This document shows, piece after piece, positions 33,301-42,775 of a stretch of DNA of 64,000 nucleotides (its first letter is position 1; each line of letters starts with the position of its first letter). The translations under genes were made by a program, and so were the position numbers. The stretch lies in NCBI GenBank assembly GCA_001708385.1, contig CP012388.1, positions 3,968,001 to 4,032,000 on the forward strand, read 5' to 3'. The notes below the pieces were generated by a model that saw only the letters and a program-made list of their open reading frames with translations, did not search any database and was not told where the DNA came from. This DNA comes from Flavobacterium psychrophilum (lineage in GTDB: Bacteria; Bacteroidota; Bacteroidia; Flavobacteriales; Flavobacteriaceae).

Positions 33301-34546
33301 TCAAAAGTAATTTTCCCTGGTTGTAAATTCCGTAAGCTTTGCCTTTAAGTGTTTGTCCTAAAAAGGCTGAGTTTTTCGACTTCGATTTGATATCTGATTT
33401 TGTAAATGTCCAGTTTGTTTCCGGATTGAAAAGAGTGAACGATGCAGCAGCACCCTCTGTAATGTCATGGTTTGCAAAACCGAATACAACTTTACCGGCA
33501 GTGAATTTATCAACGATAACTTCAAGCGGAAGTATAGTTTGTAATGCTCCAAAAGCACTTTCAAATCCTATAGTACCATCTTTAGCAAGATCAAACTCCA
33601 GCTTTTTATTTTCGATATCAATAGGATTGTGATCTGATGTAATGATATCTATTGTTCCGTCAAGAACAGCATCAATAAGTGCTTTTCTTTCGCTGTCAGG
33701 GCGTAGCGGAGGCATAACTTTATAACGGGTGTCAAAGTCGGTAAGTACTTCATCCGTTAGTATCAGGTTGTGGATAGCCACACTGCATGTTACATTAAGT
33801 CCCTTGGCTTTTGCCTCACGAATCAGCTGAACCGATTTTGCAGTAGAAATAGTAGGTATGTGCATTTTACCACCTGTATATTCTAGTATGTAAAGATTAC
33901 GTACTATCTGCAGTTCTTCTGCAAGGGTAGGGATACCCTTAAGCCCTAAACGTGTGCTAACAATACCTTCGTGCACAACACCTTTACCTTTAACATTGCT
34001 ATCTTGTGCGAAAGCAATAACCAGTCCGTTGAAGTCCTGAACGTATTGCAGGGCAATCTTTAGGATACCTGCATCAGTAATCGATTTATTATAGTCACCA
34101 AAAGCAATAGCCCCGGCATTTTTCATGTCAAAAAGTTCAGCAATATCTTTACCTTCACTATTTTTAGTCAGTGCCCCAATCGGGTGAAGTTTTGTTGCAG
34201 CGTGAGCCGATTTGGTAAGCAGGAAACTAATATCTGCCTGTCTTTCTGCTACAGGTGTACCTGTTGGTTGCAGGGCAATATCGGTAAATCCGCTTTCAGC
34301 AGCCACGTTAAGTCCGTTTGCAATGGTCTCCCTGTCTTCATAGCCGGGTTCGCCAAGGCTAACCGAACTGTCAAACCAGCCTTTAGATATGTGAAGGTTA
34401 TCTAGTTCTATAGTATCAAAACCATCTTCGGTGATGTTTTTGCCAATCTTTTTTATGATGCCGCCTTCAACCTGTATGTCTACAGCCTGCTTGTGGTGCA
34501 CACTGTCTTTATCTATAATAACGGCGTTTTTGAAAATCAGGTTCAT
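33293..34546 (-). CDS. Dihydroorotase-like protein lacking HxH
   Basis: 417 residues of the amidohydrolase fold of type I dihydroorotases. The usual DxHxHxREPG motif is replaced by WFDSSVSLGEPGYED, so the first two zinc ligands are missing. The C-terminal ITSDHNPID motif with the catalytic Asp remains. The protein may be inactive in pyrimidine synthesis and may act as a structural partner of aspartate carbamoyltransferase, as known for the PyrC' of Pseudomonas; this is inference. It overlaps the BatA-type gene by 4 bases (ATGA). Confidence 0.82.
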   Translation of the reverse strand: MNLIFKNAVIIDKDSVHHKQAVDIQVEGGIIKKIGKNITEDGFDTIELDNLHISKGWFDSSVSLGEPGYEDRETIANGLNVAAESGFTDIALQPTGTPVAERQADISFLLTKSAHAATKLHPIGALTKNSEGKDIAELFDMKNAGAIAFGDYNKSITDAGILKIALQYVQDFNGLVIAFAQDSNVKGKGVVHEGIVSTRLGLKGIPTLAEELQIVRNLYILEYTGGKMHIPTISTAKSVQLIREAKAKGLNVTCSVAIHNLILTDEVLTDFDTRYKVMPPLRPDSERKALIDAVLDGTIDIITSDHNPIDIENKKLEFDLAKDGTIGFESAFGALQTILPLEVIVDKFTAGKVVFGFANHDITEGAAASFTLFNPETNWTFTKSDIKSKSKNSAFLGQTLKGKAYGIYNQGKLLLNE

Positions 34547-36471
34547 TTTATAAATTTTTGGATAAAAAGTTCAACTAATAGGAAAATCAATGTACCAATA
34601 ATGAACCATTTCCACAGTTCACTGGCAGTCCTTTCCGATTTAATATCATTGTATACCGTTGCCACAGAATCGGCTTCGGTAAATTTACTGGCAAGAGCTT
34701 TGTTTTGCAGGGCAAGGTTACTTTCTGTCCTGGCATGGTTAAAGCTAATATTCTTTAAATTCTGGTCATTTTTGTATACGGCAAAGTTACCGGCTTCTTC
34801 GGGATAATCACCAAAAGAAAGCTTTACTTTATTATTCAGCAATTGCTGCATCGGTATAAAGTCGGTCTTTTCGTTTTTAACTGTCAGCACTTCATCCTTA
34901 GATAACAAAGCATCAAGCAGTAGGTTTTGGTTTTCACCGATAGTTATCGCGCTGATACCCGTTTTACCGCTATTTTGTGCCATGTTATAAAACGTAGGTA
35001 CAATAAGGGGAGAGTTCTGGAAGTTACTATTGGTTTTGTTTATCGCAGCAGTAAATACATATACATTACCAAGCTTGTTGCTTAGTGAGGCTAAAAACGG
35101 AGTCTGGTCATCATAGCTTAGTACAGGTAATACATTTCCACTAAGTGTAAAACCTGTGGTTGCTTTAGGGTATTGAAAGTTATCTGTTTTCTTTTCAAAC
35201 ACCGTTGCATAAAGCGGATGGTTAAAAGCAATTTTAGTGATCTGTCTTTCGTTGCTGTTTGCGTTTTTAAACTGGCTACCGCCAAAAGCGCCCATCAGGC
35301 TGTTCAGGTTCTGTATACCGCTGTCTGCTGCCGGAATGATTACTACATTACCGCCTTTAGCATAAAATGTTTTAAGCGTAGTAATAAGTGCCTGCGGAAT
35401 ATCTTTAATTTCATTTAGGATAATTGCATCCTGCTTTTCAAGATTGTTATAATCGAGTGTGCGAAGTTCTGATGAAGTGAAATTAAAGTCATCGTCGGTA
35501 TAGATCCTAGAAAGGAAATTATTCTTAGCCGCGTCGCCAATAGCAGTTACGTTAGATTTCTGTGGTTTGGAAATACTAAAGTAATAATTGTTGTCATATG
35601 TAAGGCTATTGTCATTTATTGACACATAGCCGTGAAAATCTTTTTTCGGAATGGTAAACGTTCCCGATTTTTTATTGGTGTCAAACTTTACGATAGTTTT
35701 CGCCGTAAGGCTGCTGCCATTATATAATGCGATAGGAACATCATTTTCAACATCACCAAATGCTTCCATGTCTACTTTTATCTCATAAAAGTTATCCATT
35801 ACCTGAGAGATGTAAACACTGTCAATAGCTACATTATTAGTGTTTTCTGCTTCGGGTACTATAAAATAAGTAGGGGAGCTGCTGTTGAATTTTGAGATAT
35901 TCTTACTGTCAAGATTAACAGCATCGGTAATTACTACAATATCTTTTCCGCTGTTTGGGTTTTTTGCTTCAGCTTTCGTTAAAAGAAAATCAGGACGAAA
36001 AGGCACATCACTATACGTAAGATTCTGTAAATCTTTCTGTATCGATTTTATGTCGGTATCCCACCAGGCGTTGGTATTTGTAATAAGCGAGAATTGCTGA
36101 TTTTCGGGCGTGTTTTCAAGAATGTCCTGAACGGCGCGCTTTAAAAGTTCGCCCTTACTGCCTTTTGCCTGCATAGAGAATGAGTTATCCAGCAGGATCA
36201 CCATTTCATTACCTTTATTATTATCGTCTTTTGCTTTAAAGAAAGGTTGTGCAAAAGCTACAATAAGGCAGGCTAGTAATAGCAAACGCGTTGCCAGCAA
36301 AAGCCATTTTTTAATTTTAGAGCTCTTACGGGTTTGCATGCTGAGTTCCTTCAGGAAGCGTACATTGGTAAAATATTCTTTTTGGAAACGGCGCAATTGA
36401 AACAAATGGACCAGAATGGGAATTGCAAGCAGGAAAAGAAAGTATAGAATTTCCGGGTGTTTAAACTGCAT
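34543..36471 (-). CDS. BatA-domain vWA membrane protein
   Basis: 642 residues from the ATG at 36471 (MQFKHPEILYFLFLLAIP); an upstream start at 36519 would add an unlikely polar tail. Two N-terminal membrane segments frame the Aerotolerance BatA domain (LVHLFQLRRFQKEYFTNVRFL). A vWA-like domain with MIDAS-type DNSFSM follows near residues 95-250, and a membrane segment closes the protein. Such proteins occur in bat operons and in standalone form in Bacteroidota. Role uncertain. Confidence 0.82.
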   Translation of the reverse strand: MQFKHPEILYFLFLLAIPILVHLFQLRRFQKEYFTNVRFLKELSMQTRKSSKIKKWLLLATRLLLLACLIVAFAQPFFKAKDDNNKGNEMVILLDNSFSMQAKGSKGELLKRAVQDILENTPENQQFSLITNTNAWWDTDIKSIQKDLQNLTYSDVPFRPDFLLTKAEAKNPNSGKDIVVITDAVNLDSKNISKFNSSSPTYFIVPEAENTNNVAIDSVYISQVMDNFYEIKVDMEAFGDVENDVPIALYNGSSLTAKTIVKFDTNKKSGTFTIPKKDFHGYVSINDNSLTYDNNYYFSISKPQKSNVTAIGDAAKNNFLSRIYTDDDFNFTSSELRTLDYNNLEKQDAIILNEIKDIPQALITTLKTFYAKGGNVVIIPAADSGIQNLNSLMGAFGGSQFKNANSNERQITKIAFNHPLYATVFEKKTDNFQYPKATTGFTLSGNVLPVLSYDDQTPFLASLSNKLGNVYVFTAAINKTNSNFQNSPLIVPTFYNMAQNSGKTGISAITIGENQNLLLDALLSKDEVLTVKNEKTDFIPMQQLLNNKVKLSFGDYPEEAGNFAVYKNDQNLKNISFNHARTESNLALQNKALASKFTEADSVATVYNDIKSERTASELWKWFIIGTLIFLLVELFIQKFIK

Positions 36472-36561
36472 TTCGTTTGAAAGTTTGTCAAAAATACAAA
36501 TTTTTATTCTAAACAGCATAGCAATTATGCTCCATAAATTTCACATAATATTTAAATACTT

Positions 36562-36569
36562 TACTTTTG
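36562..36569 (+). promoter_or_regulatory. -7 box (TACTTTTG)
   Basis: Exact TAnnTTTG match 21 bases before the lactonase ATG and divergent from the BatA-type gene. Confidence 0.5.
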
Positions 36570-36589
36570 TTATCACTAATTTGCAAAGA

Positions 36590-37696
36590 ATGAAAATAGC
36601 CAAAATACTACTATTGCTTGTGTTTATGAATGTTAATGCTCAGGATAACTATAACCTTGTTATTGGAACTTATACTAATACTTGCGAAAGCAAAGGTATC
36701 TATGTGTATGATTTTAACGTGAATACACTTGTCTTCAAAGAAAAAAACGCAACCGATAAAGTTGTTAATCCAAGCTACCTTAGTGTAAATGCAGCTAACA
36801 ATGTTATTTACAGTGTTAATGAAGACGGCGATAAAAGCGAGGTTACTTCTTTTAAATATACTCCGGCTAACGGAAAATTAAGCCAGCTTAACAGGAGAGA
36901 CGCAGAAGGAGCCGACCCTTGTTATATTATCAATGACGATAAAAATGTAATTGTTGCCAACTACACCGGCGGCAGTATTGCTGTTTTTGGTAAAAAGAAC
37001 GATGGAAGCCTTACCGATGCTAAGCAGGTGATAAAGCACACAGGCAGCAGTATTAATAAAGAGCGTCAGGAAAGTGCACACGTACACATGGTGTATTTTT
37101 CTCCCGATAAAAAATATGTTTTTGTAAACGATCTTGGTACCGATAAGATCTATATATATAATTATCACCCTGAAGCAGGCGATAAACCACTTACACTCAA
37201 GGAAACTGTAAGTGTAAAACCGGGCAGTGGCCCAAGGCATCTTGTTTTTAACCCTAACGGGATTTTCGTTTACCTGCTTAATGAGCTTACCGGTACGCTG
37301 CATGCGTATAGCTACATCAACGAGAAGATGGAACTTATCCAGGAAGTAAGCCTTACCCCGAAAGAATTTGTTGGGATGAATGGCGGGGCGCATATTCAGT
37401 TCTCTAACGATGGTAAATATTTATATGCAACCAATAGGGGAGATGCGAATTCAATATCAGTATTTAAAGTGCACAGTAACGGAAAAGTAAACCAGGTACA
37501 GCAGATAAGTACTCAGGGTAGTGGTCCGCGTAACTTTACTATAGATCCTACCGATAATTATGTTTTAGTAGCTAATCAGAATACCAATAACATAATTATT
37601 TTTAAAAGAGATAAAACTACAGGGATGCTTACAGATACTACAAAGAAAATTGAATTGTGTTCTCCAGTATGCCTGATCTTTACGGCTAACAAATAA
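36590..37696 (+). CDS. Lactonase family protein (6-phosphogluconolactonase-like)
   Basis: 368 residues from the ATG at 36590; a longer frame starts at 36416 inside the divergent gene and is unlikely. A signal peptide (MKIAKILLLLVFMNVNAQ) is followed by seven beta-propeller blades with LVIGTYT, GSGPRHLVFNP and GSGPRNFTIDPT. The family hydrolyses 6-phosphogluconolactone in the cytosol, but this copy is exported, so a different periplasmic lactone is likely. Confidence 0.85.
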   Translation: MKIAKILLLLVFMNVNAQDNYNLVIGTYTNTCESKGIYVYDFNVNTLVFKEKNATDKVVNPSYLSVNAANNVIYSVNEDGDKSEVTSFKYTPANGKLSQLNRRDAEGADPCYIINDDKNVIVANYTGGSIAVFGKKNDGSLTDAKQVIKHTGSSINKERQESAHVHMVYFSPDKKYVFVNDLGTDKIYIYNYHPEAGDKPLTLKETVSVKPGSGPRHLVFNPNGIFVYLLNELTGTLHAYSYINEKMELIQEVSLTPKEFVGMNGGAHIQFSNDGKYLYATNRGDANSISVFKVHSNGKVNQVQQISTQGSGPRNFTIDPTDNYVLVANQNTNNIIIFKRDKTTGMLTDTTKKIELCSPVCLIFTANK

Positions 37697-37698
37697 TT

Positions 37699-37902
37699 TT
37701 GATAGTTGCCATTTTTCTTATAGCGGATGCACTAAGGCTTTTGACAATTGTTTTTGCATTAGCATTATTTACAGCGGTTATACTAACGTTGCTTTTATGG
37801 TATGCACTTAAAGATAGGCTTAAAGGTTTTTGGTGGACGGCATTGCTATTTATAGTGGTACTTGTTTTCCTGCTACTTTTAGTTTTTACGCAATTTTTAT
37901 AA
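37699..37902 (+). CDS. Small membrane protein, uncertain
   Basis: 67 residues opening at TTG two bases after the lactonase stop, with two membrane segments (ALRLLTIVFALALFTAVILT and FWWTALLFIVVLVFLLLLVF). No ATG is available. The tight spacing suggests cotranscription. Family unknown. Confidence 0.4.
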   Translation: MIVAIFLIADALRLLTIVFALALFTAVILTLLLWYALKDRLKGFWWTALLFIVVLVFLLLLVFTQFL

Positions 37903-38139
37903 TGTTATTGCTGTAATAATTCGGGTATATAAAAGTCAAAAATGCAATATACCACGTTTTCGTTTTTCATTTTTGTTAACATATAAGTCATTTTAAAAGA
38001 AAAATGCCAGTATTTATACTTTAGGGTGTTGAATTATTTTCAATGCCCTTATTTTTTTTAGAATAATTTAAAAGTTGATTACCGTCAAGGTCAATCGCTA
38101 TTAAATTTATAATTTGTGCGTCCAAAATAACATCTATTA

Positions 38140-39567
38140 ATGAGTACTTCAACACAAAAGAATCAGAAGCCAAATTACACGGTTCCGCTGATTACAATCA
38201 CACTTTTATTCTTCATGTGGGGTTTTATTACCTGTATGAATGACATATTGATACCCTACCTTAAAAAACTGTTTGAGCTTACCTTTTTAGAGTCTATGCT
38301 TGTGCAGTTTTGCTTTTTTGGAGCTTACTTTTTAGGCTCACTAGCGTACTTTATCGTATCTAATGCATATGGTGACCCGATAAACAAAGTTGGCTACAAA
38401 AACGGAATCATAAGCGGTATCATCGTTTCTGCATTAGGTTGTGTATTGTTTTTCCCTGCAGCTACATTTTCTGTTTACGGACTGTTTTTAGGAGCACTAT
38501 TCGTATTAGGGTTAGGCTTTACTATCCTTCAGATAACGGCAAATGCTTATGTTTCGCTTTTAGGAAGTGAAGACAGTGCTTCTAGCCGTCTTAACATGAC
38601 ACAGGCTTTTAATGCGTTTGGAACGACTATCGCGCCGATATTAGGAGGTTTCCTTATCTTCGGCTCAAGCCAGGATCATGAAATAACTGCCGAAGCCACA
38701 CGTGTACCATACCTTGTATTTGCAGGTATCTTATTATTGGTTGCCCTGTTAATCTATAATGTAAAGCTGCCATCATTCCAGGCGGAAGAAGAAGGAGTTG
38801 AAACTAATGGCTTAGGTGCTTTAAAGTTCCCTCAGCTTAAATTAGGTGTACTTGGTATATTCTGCTACGTAGGAGGTGAGGTTGCTGTAGGTAGCTTTAT
38901 AATCAGTTTCCTTGAAAAAGATTACATCATGGGATTAAGCGAAGCGGTAAGTAAAAACTATTTAGCTGTTTACTGGGGTGGTGCTATGATAGGTAGGTTC
39001 TTAGGTGCTATATCTTTAAATCACAGCTTAAGCCAAACCAAAAAATACCTGTTTATGTTGGTAACGGCTGCTTTGGTGTTTCTTCTTATTTATAGTGTAG
39101 TTGATCTTACATTCGGTCAGTTAAGTTTCTTCCTTGTATTTATCGCCCTTAACTTTGTGGCATTCATGATAGGAAAATCGGCTCCGGCCAGAACACTTGC
39201 AGTGTTTGCGACCATTAACGTAGCACTGTTATTATCGGCTATGTTTAACGAAGGCGAAATGGCAATGTACAGTATATTAGGTATAGGTATATTTAACTCT
39301 ATTATGTTCTCTAACATTTATACGTTAGGTATCTCAGGGCTTGGTAAATACACCAGCCAGGGATCGTCATTACTTGTAATGGCAATATTAGGAGGTGCAT
39401 TGGTTCCGGTTATTCAGGGAGCTATTGCCGATTCTGATCCTGTTTACGGTGTACAGCACTCGTTTATTGTACCGGTATTTTGTTACCTGTACATACTTTT
39501 CTTTGGTATTTACTGCTCAAGAAAACTTAAGAATGTAGAACATGCATCTAATGCTTCAGGGCATTAA
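38140..39567 (+). CDS. Sugar MFS permease, GluP/FucP type, second
   Basis: 475 residues with about 12 membrane segments. ITLLFFMWGFITCMNDILIPYLK and GLGFTILQITANAYVSLLG are typical of the proton-linked glucose/galactose/fucose group. The sequence is clearly different from the first paralogue at 23511, so the two may take different sugars. It has its own terminator and no linked sugar enzyme. Confidence 0.86.
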   Translation: MSTSTQKNQKPNYTVPLITITLLFFMWGFITCMNDILIPYLKKLFELTFLESMLVQFCFFGAYFLGSLAYFIVSNAYGDPINKVGYKNGIISGIIVSALGCVLFFPAATFSVYGLFLGALFVLGLGFTILQITANAYVSLLGSEDSASSRLNMTQAFNAFGTTIAPILGGFLIFGSSQDHEITAEATRVPYLVFAGILLLVALLIYNVKLPSFQAEEEGVETNGLGALKFPQLKLGVLGIFCYVGGEVAVGSFIISFLEKDYIMGLSEAVSKNYLAVYWGGAMIGRFLGAISLNHSLSQTKKYLFMLVTAALVFLLIYSVVDLTFGQLSFFLVFIALNFVAFMIGKSAPARTLAVFATINVALLLSAMFNEGEMAMYSILGIGIFNSIMFSNIYTLGISGLGKYTSQGSSLLVMAILGGALVPVIQGAIADSDPVYGVQHSFIVPVFCYLYILFFGIYCSRKLKNVEHASNASGH

Positions 39568-39588
39568 TACTGCAATCATCATATACTA

Positions 39589-39617
39589 AAAATGCCGCTC
39601 ATTGAGCGGCATTTTTT
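39589..39617 (+). terminator. Terminator after second permease
   Basis: AATGCCGCT and AGCGGCATT form the stem, followed by TTTTTG. Confidence 0.85.
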
Positions 39618-39632
39618 GTTTGTATCTAAAAG

Positions 39633-39658
39633 AAAAGCACTGCGATTGCAGTGCTTTA
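39633..39658 (-). terminator. Terminator after helicase gene
   Basis: AAAGCACTGC and GCAGTGCTTT pair around GATT; the minus strand continues into a T-rich run. Confidence 0.8.
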
Positions 39659-39669
39659 AACTAAACTTT

Positions 39670-41016
39670 CTATTTGTCTTTATCTTTTCTCTTTTTGTCA
39701 CGGGCTCTTTCAACACCACGGTTACGTGATTTTGTTTTGCGGGGTTTCGTTTTGCCCGGTCCGCCAAGGTTAACTTTCTTATTCTTATCTTTCTTTTCAT
39801 GAAAGCCACCTGTAGATTTTTTAGGCGCTTTAATCAGGACTTTCATTTTTACTTTGTCCTTTTCGAAATCAAGCATACGCTCGGCGATTTCAAGGCCTTC
39901 AGGAAGTTCGAGGAATTCAACCTCTTTTTCCATCAGTACTTCTGCCTGCACCTCAATATCTTCTTCAGATGGAGCTATAAAGCTAATCGCGATACCTGAT
40001 TTATCTGCACGACCTGTACGTCCAATACGGTGAATGTACTGTTCAGGTGCTTCTGGGAACTCCATATTAATAACATGGGTAATATCAGAAATATCGAGTC
40101 CACGTGCCATTACATCTGTAGTAATAATACCTCTTAGTTCTCCTTCCTGAAAAGAAGCCATAGTATTTAACCTGTAGTTCTGAGATTTATTGGAGTGAAT
40201 AACCCCAAATTGTCCCGGGAAATCCTCAAGTGAATCGGCTACAAGATCGGCAGTTCTTTTATTGTTTACAAAAACCAATACACGCGAAATACTTTCGTCG
40301 TTTTGTATAAGGTTTTTAAGCAGGTTTACTTTTGTAAGGAAGTTAGGTACACGATACCCAAGCTGTTCAATCTGGTCAAGCGGTGTACCACTAGCTGCCA
40401 GTGAAACTTCTTCAGGAAAATCAAAGTAATCATTAAGCATGTCATCTACTTCATCGGTCATTGTTGCCGAGAAAAGGATGTTTTGCCTTTTAGATTTCAT
40501 CATTGCCAAGATCGACTGAACCTGTACGCGGAAACCAAGATTCAGTATCTCGTCAAACTCATCAATAACGAGTTTCTTTACCTCGTCAAAACGTACAACA
40601 TTATCAAGTGCAAGATCCATCATCCTTCCGGGCGTACCCACAAGAATATCTACACCTTCGTAAACTCTTTTCTTTTGAGTATTAATATTTACGCCGCCAT
40701 ATACACCAAGTGTACGAACCGACATAAATTGGGTAAGTTTTTCAACTTCTTCCACCACCTGAACAACAAGTTCACGGGTAGGAACAACAATTACTACACG
40801 TGGTACGTGTATATCGGCGAACTTCCACTGCTTAAGTATCGGCAATAAGTAGGCAAAAGTTTTACCTGTACCTGTTTGTGCAATACCCATCATGTCCCTA
40901 CCTGAGAGTATAACCGGCATAGCCCTTAGCTGAATAGGCGTAGGGGTAGTGAAGCCGAGCTCGTCAATGGCTTTTTGTAGTGCTTTTGGAAGGTCTAAAT
41001 CGTGGAATGTGGCCAT
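39670..41016 (-). CDS. DEAD-box RNA helicase with DEFD motif
   Basis: 448 residues. Motifs in order: Q motif TPTPIQ, I AQTGTGKT, Ia PTREL, Ib TPGR, II DEFD (usual DEAD), III SAT, IV VFVNN, V RGLDI, VI HRIGRTGR. A Lys/Arg-rich tail follows residue 390. The enzyme unwinds short RNA duplexes, probably in ribosome assembly or cold adaptation. Motif II still has the two acids that bind magnesium. Monocistronic, divergent from the small gene at 41170. Confidence 0.92.
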   Translation of the reverse strand: MATFHDLDLPKALQKAIDELGFTTPTPIQLRAMPVILSGRDMMGIAQTGTGKTFAYLLPILKQWKFADIHVPRVVIVVPTRELVVQVVEEVEKLTQFMSVRTLGVYGGVNINTQKKRVYEGVDILVGTPGRMMDLALDNVVRFDEVKKLVIDEFDEILNLGFRVQVQSILAMMKSKRQNILFSATMTDEVDDMLNDYFDFPEEVSLAASGTPLDQIEQLGYRVPNFLTKVNLLKNLIQNDESISRVLVFVNNKRTADLVADSLEDFPGQFGVIHSNKSQNYRLNTMASFQEGELRGIITTDVMARGLDISDITHVINMEFPEAPEQYIHRIGRTGRADKSGIAISFIAPSEEDIEVQAEVLMEKEVEFLELPEGLEIAERMLDFEKDKVKMKVLIKAPKKSTGGFHEKKDKNKKVNLGGPGKTKPRKTKSRNRGVERARDKKRKDKDK

Positions 41017-41169
41017 GTAAATGCTATATTTTGTGCAAAGATAGGCATTTTAAGCCGAAGCACCGCCGGATAGCCTTATTACAACGTGGTTATGGACAGA
41101 AGTAAATTAACAAAACCTTTTCAAAATTTGAATTTTAGCATGCTATCTTAGCTATATAAATTAACAGCC

Positions 41170-41424
41170 ATGTCAGAATTCGTAGTAATAGGAAACAATA
41201 TTTCAACAGCCACAATCAGGGATTATCTCTTTGCAAAAAAGATAGATAAAGGCGATTCACTGGTACTTAATGTCACAGATTATGAAAATATTCTTGATGA
41301 GATAAGAAACTCGGATGAGCCAATAGATATTCCTGTAAATGTTTTGGGAGTCCTGCTTATAAAAGATACATCAGGAGATGTGCCGGCAGGAAAAGTACAA
41401 ATAGTAAAAAACGAACAGTTATAA
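41170..41424 (+). CDS. Hypothetical 84-residue protein
   Basis: Acidic, probably cytosolic, no motif recognised (FVVIGNNISTATIRDYLF, then VNVLGVLLIKDTSGDVPAGK). It has its own terminator at 41461. Codon use is like its neighbours, which supports a real gene. Confidence 0.6.
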   Translation: MSEFVVIGNNISTATIRDYLFAKKIDKGDSLVLNVTDYENILDEIRNSDEPIDIPVNVLGVLLIKDTSGDVPAGKVQIVKNEQL

Positions 41425-41460
41425 AAAACGGCATTCTTACTTACTTTTATAAATCGTGAA

Positions 41461-41492
41461 AAAGCTTCGTAGTAGTGCCCGAAGCTTTTTTT
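41461..41492 (+). terminator. Terminator
   Basis: AAAGCTTCG and CGAAGCTTT form a 9-bp stem, followed by TTTTTAT. Confidence 0.8.
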
Positions 41493-41529
41493 ATGCCCGT
41501 AAATTAACTATTCAATAAAAAAATATAAA

Positions 41530-41799
41530 ATGATAAACGAGAATTTTAAGCCCGTAAAACAGGCTTTTGAGAAAGCCGGGGTAGATGTTAAAAAGGCCGA
41601 ATTCAGTATTACGGAATACTCACTGAATACAGACCTGAGCTTTAAATTTGAAAATCTGGGTGAGTTGCTGCGTTTCCTGGAAGTGTCTGCACATTCAGAA
41701 AAATTTAAGGCTATAAACGCTATGCTTGTTGATTCAGGTATTGATCCTAATAATTTTTTCTATGTGAATTTCTATAAACAAAAGGTTGCCGAACTATAA
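41530..41799 (+). CDS. Hypothetical 89-residue protein
   Basis: Small soluble protein (FKPVKQAFEKAGVDVKKAEF, LGELLRFLEVSAHSEKF). No family recognised. Lies 18 bases before the 164-residue gene, so the two may be cotranscribed. Confidence 0.6.
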   Translation: MINENFKPVKQAFEKAGVDVKKAEFSITEYSLNTDLSFKFENLGELLRFLEVSAHSEKFKAINAMLVDSGIDPNNFFYVNFYKQKVAEL

Positions 41800-41816
41800 T
41801 TTAAAAATACATTTTT

Positions 41817-42311
41817 ATGGATTTAGGATATCTAAAAATAAAGATTGACATAAAGACGGAGCACGACGATGCTAAAAAGAAATATAACTTTAAGAAGAAA
41901 GAGCTTAAAAAAGATGAAGTTAAAAAGGTGTTTGAAGGTTTTAAGGAGTTCTTTAAGAATGACGGCCATTTTAAATTCAAAGAAAATGAACATAGCATAG
42001 TTGCCGAATATAAAGACCATGGCGTTAAACTGGACATGGATATCTATAAAAATATAGATAACGATGATTTTAACCTTAACGGTACAATTGAGACTTATGA
42101 TGAAGAGGTCTTTGAATTTGTTGTAGAAGGTGTTTGTAATAGCGATTATACTTTACAGCCTGCATTTGTTGACGAACAAGAAAGAATGGTACATGAAACC
42201 CGATATTATAAAGACTTTATCGATGATGAAATAACCTATACTTTTCAATACAGGATAACAGGCAGAGAAGAGGTTTATTCAAGCATGCAGGAATTTATGC
42301 TTGCATTGTGA
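41817..42311 (+). CDS. Hypothetical 164-residue protein
   Basis: Charged soluble protein rich in Asp, Glu, Lys and aromatic residues (KDHGVKLDMDIYKNIDNDDF, EEVFEFVVEGVC). No signal peptide and no known family. Likely in one unit with 41530. Confidence 0.6.
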   Translation: MDLGYLKIKIDIKTEHDDAKKKYNFKKKELKKDEVKKVFEGFKEFFKNDGHFKFKENEHSIVAEYKDHGVKLDMDIYKNIDNDDFNLNGTIETYDEEVFEFVVEGVCNSDYTLQPAFVDEQERMVHETRYYKDFIDDEITYTFQYRITGREEVYSSMQEFMLAL

Positions 42312-42355
42312 GATAATTTTCCGCCAAATAATACGTTAATATAGCATATAATGAT

Positions 42356-42363
42356 TAATTTTG
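42356..42363 (+). promoter_or_regulatory. -7 box (TAATTTTG)
   Basis: Exact TAnnTTTG match 16 bases before the 29-codon ORF at 42379. Confidence 0.45.
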
Positions 42364-42378
42364 CCCTTGTAAAACAAT

Positions 42379-42468
42379 ATGAAGGAGCATTGCAAGTTAT
42401 TATTATTTGCACTAATGGTGGTGAGCGCTTTTATACTATTTAAATATCGTCCCCCCTTTTACAACTAA
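42379..42468 (+). CDS. Possible 29-residue single-pass microprotein
   Basis: MKEHCKLLLFALMVVSAFIL, then FKYRPPFYN and stop. It has one membrane segment and a good -7 box just upstream. It could be a microprotein or a leader for the 78-residue membrane protein gene that starts 36 bases later. Confidence 0.35.
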   Translation: MKEHCKLLLFALMVVSAFILFKYRPPFYN

Positions 42469-42504
42469 ACAAACGTTATTTATCTTTAAAGGTTAAGAAA
42501 GGAC

Positions 42505-42741
42505 ATGAAATTATTTTCTCTAATATTATCTCTAATAGTATTTTTTGGCGCACTGTATTTTTTTGCCATTAAAATTGCCTATGTAAGCACGCTCGATGAT
42601 GTAATTTATATTTCATTATTAATAACACTTATGGCTATATGTGTTATCGGAGTAATTATCAACTGGGAGTTTTTCAGGAAACGAAAAAAAAATAAACTGA
42701 TATTGTTTGTCACAAACAATTACTCTAAAAAGAATAAATAA
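42505..42741 (+). CDS. Small membrane protein, unknown
   Basis: 78 residues with two hydrophobic segments (LILSLIVFFGALYFFAIKIA and VIYISLLITLMAICVIGVII) and a basic tail. No family recognised. Ends at a bidirectional terminator. Confidence 0.55.
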   Translation: MKLFSLILSLIVFFGALYFFAIKIAYVSTLDDVIYISLLITLMAICVIGVIINWEFFRKRKKNKLILFVTNNYSKKNK

Positions 42742-42768
42742 AAAAAACCGCAATTGCGGTTTTTTTTG
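42741..42768. terminator. Bidirectional terminator
   Basis: A-tract, CCGCAATTGCGG palindrome and T-tract, between convergent genes. Confidence 0.85.
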
Positions 42769-42775
42769 TGGGTTG

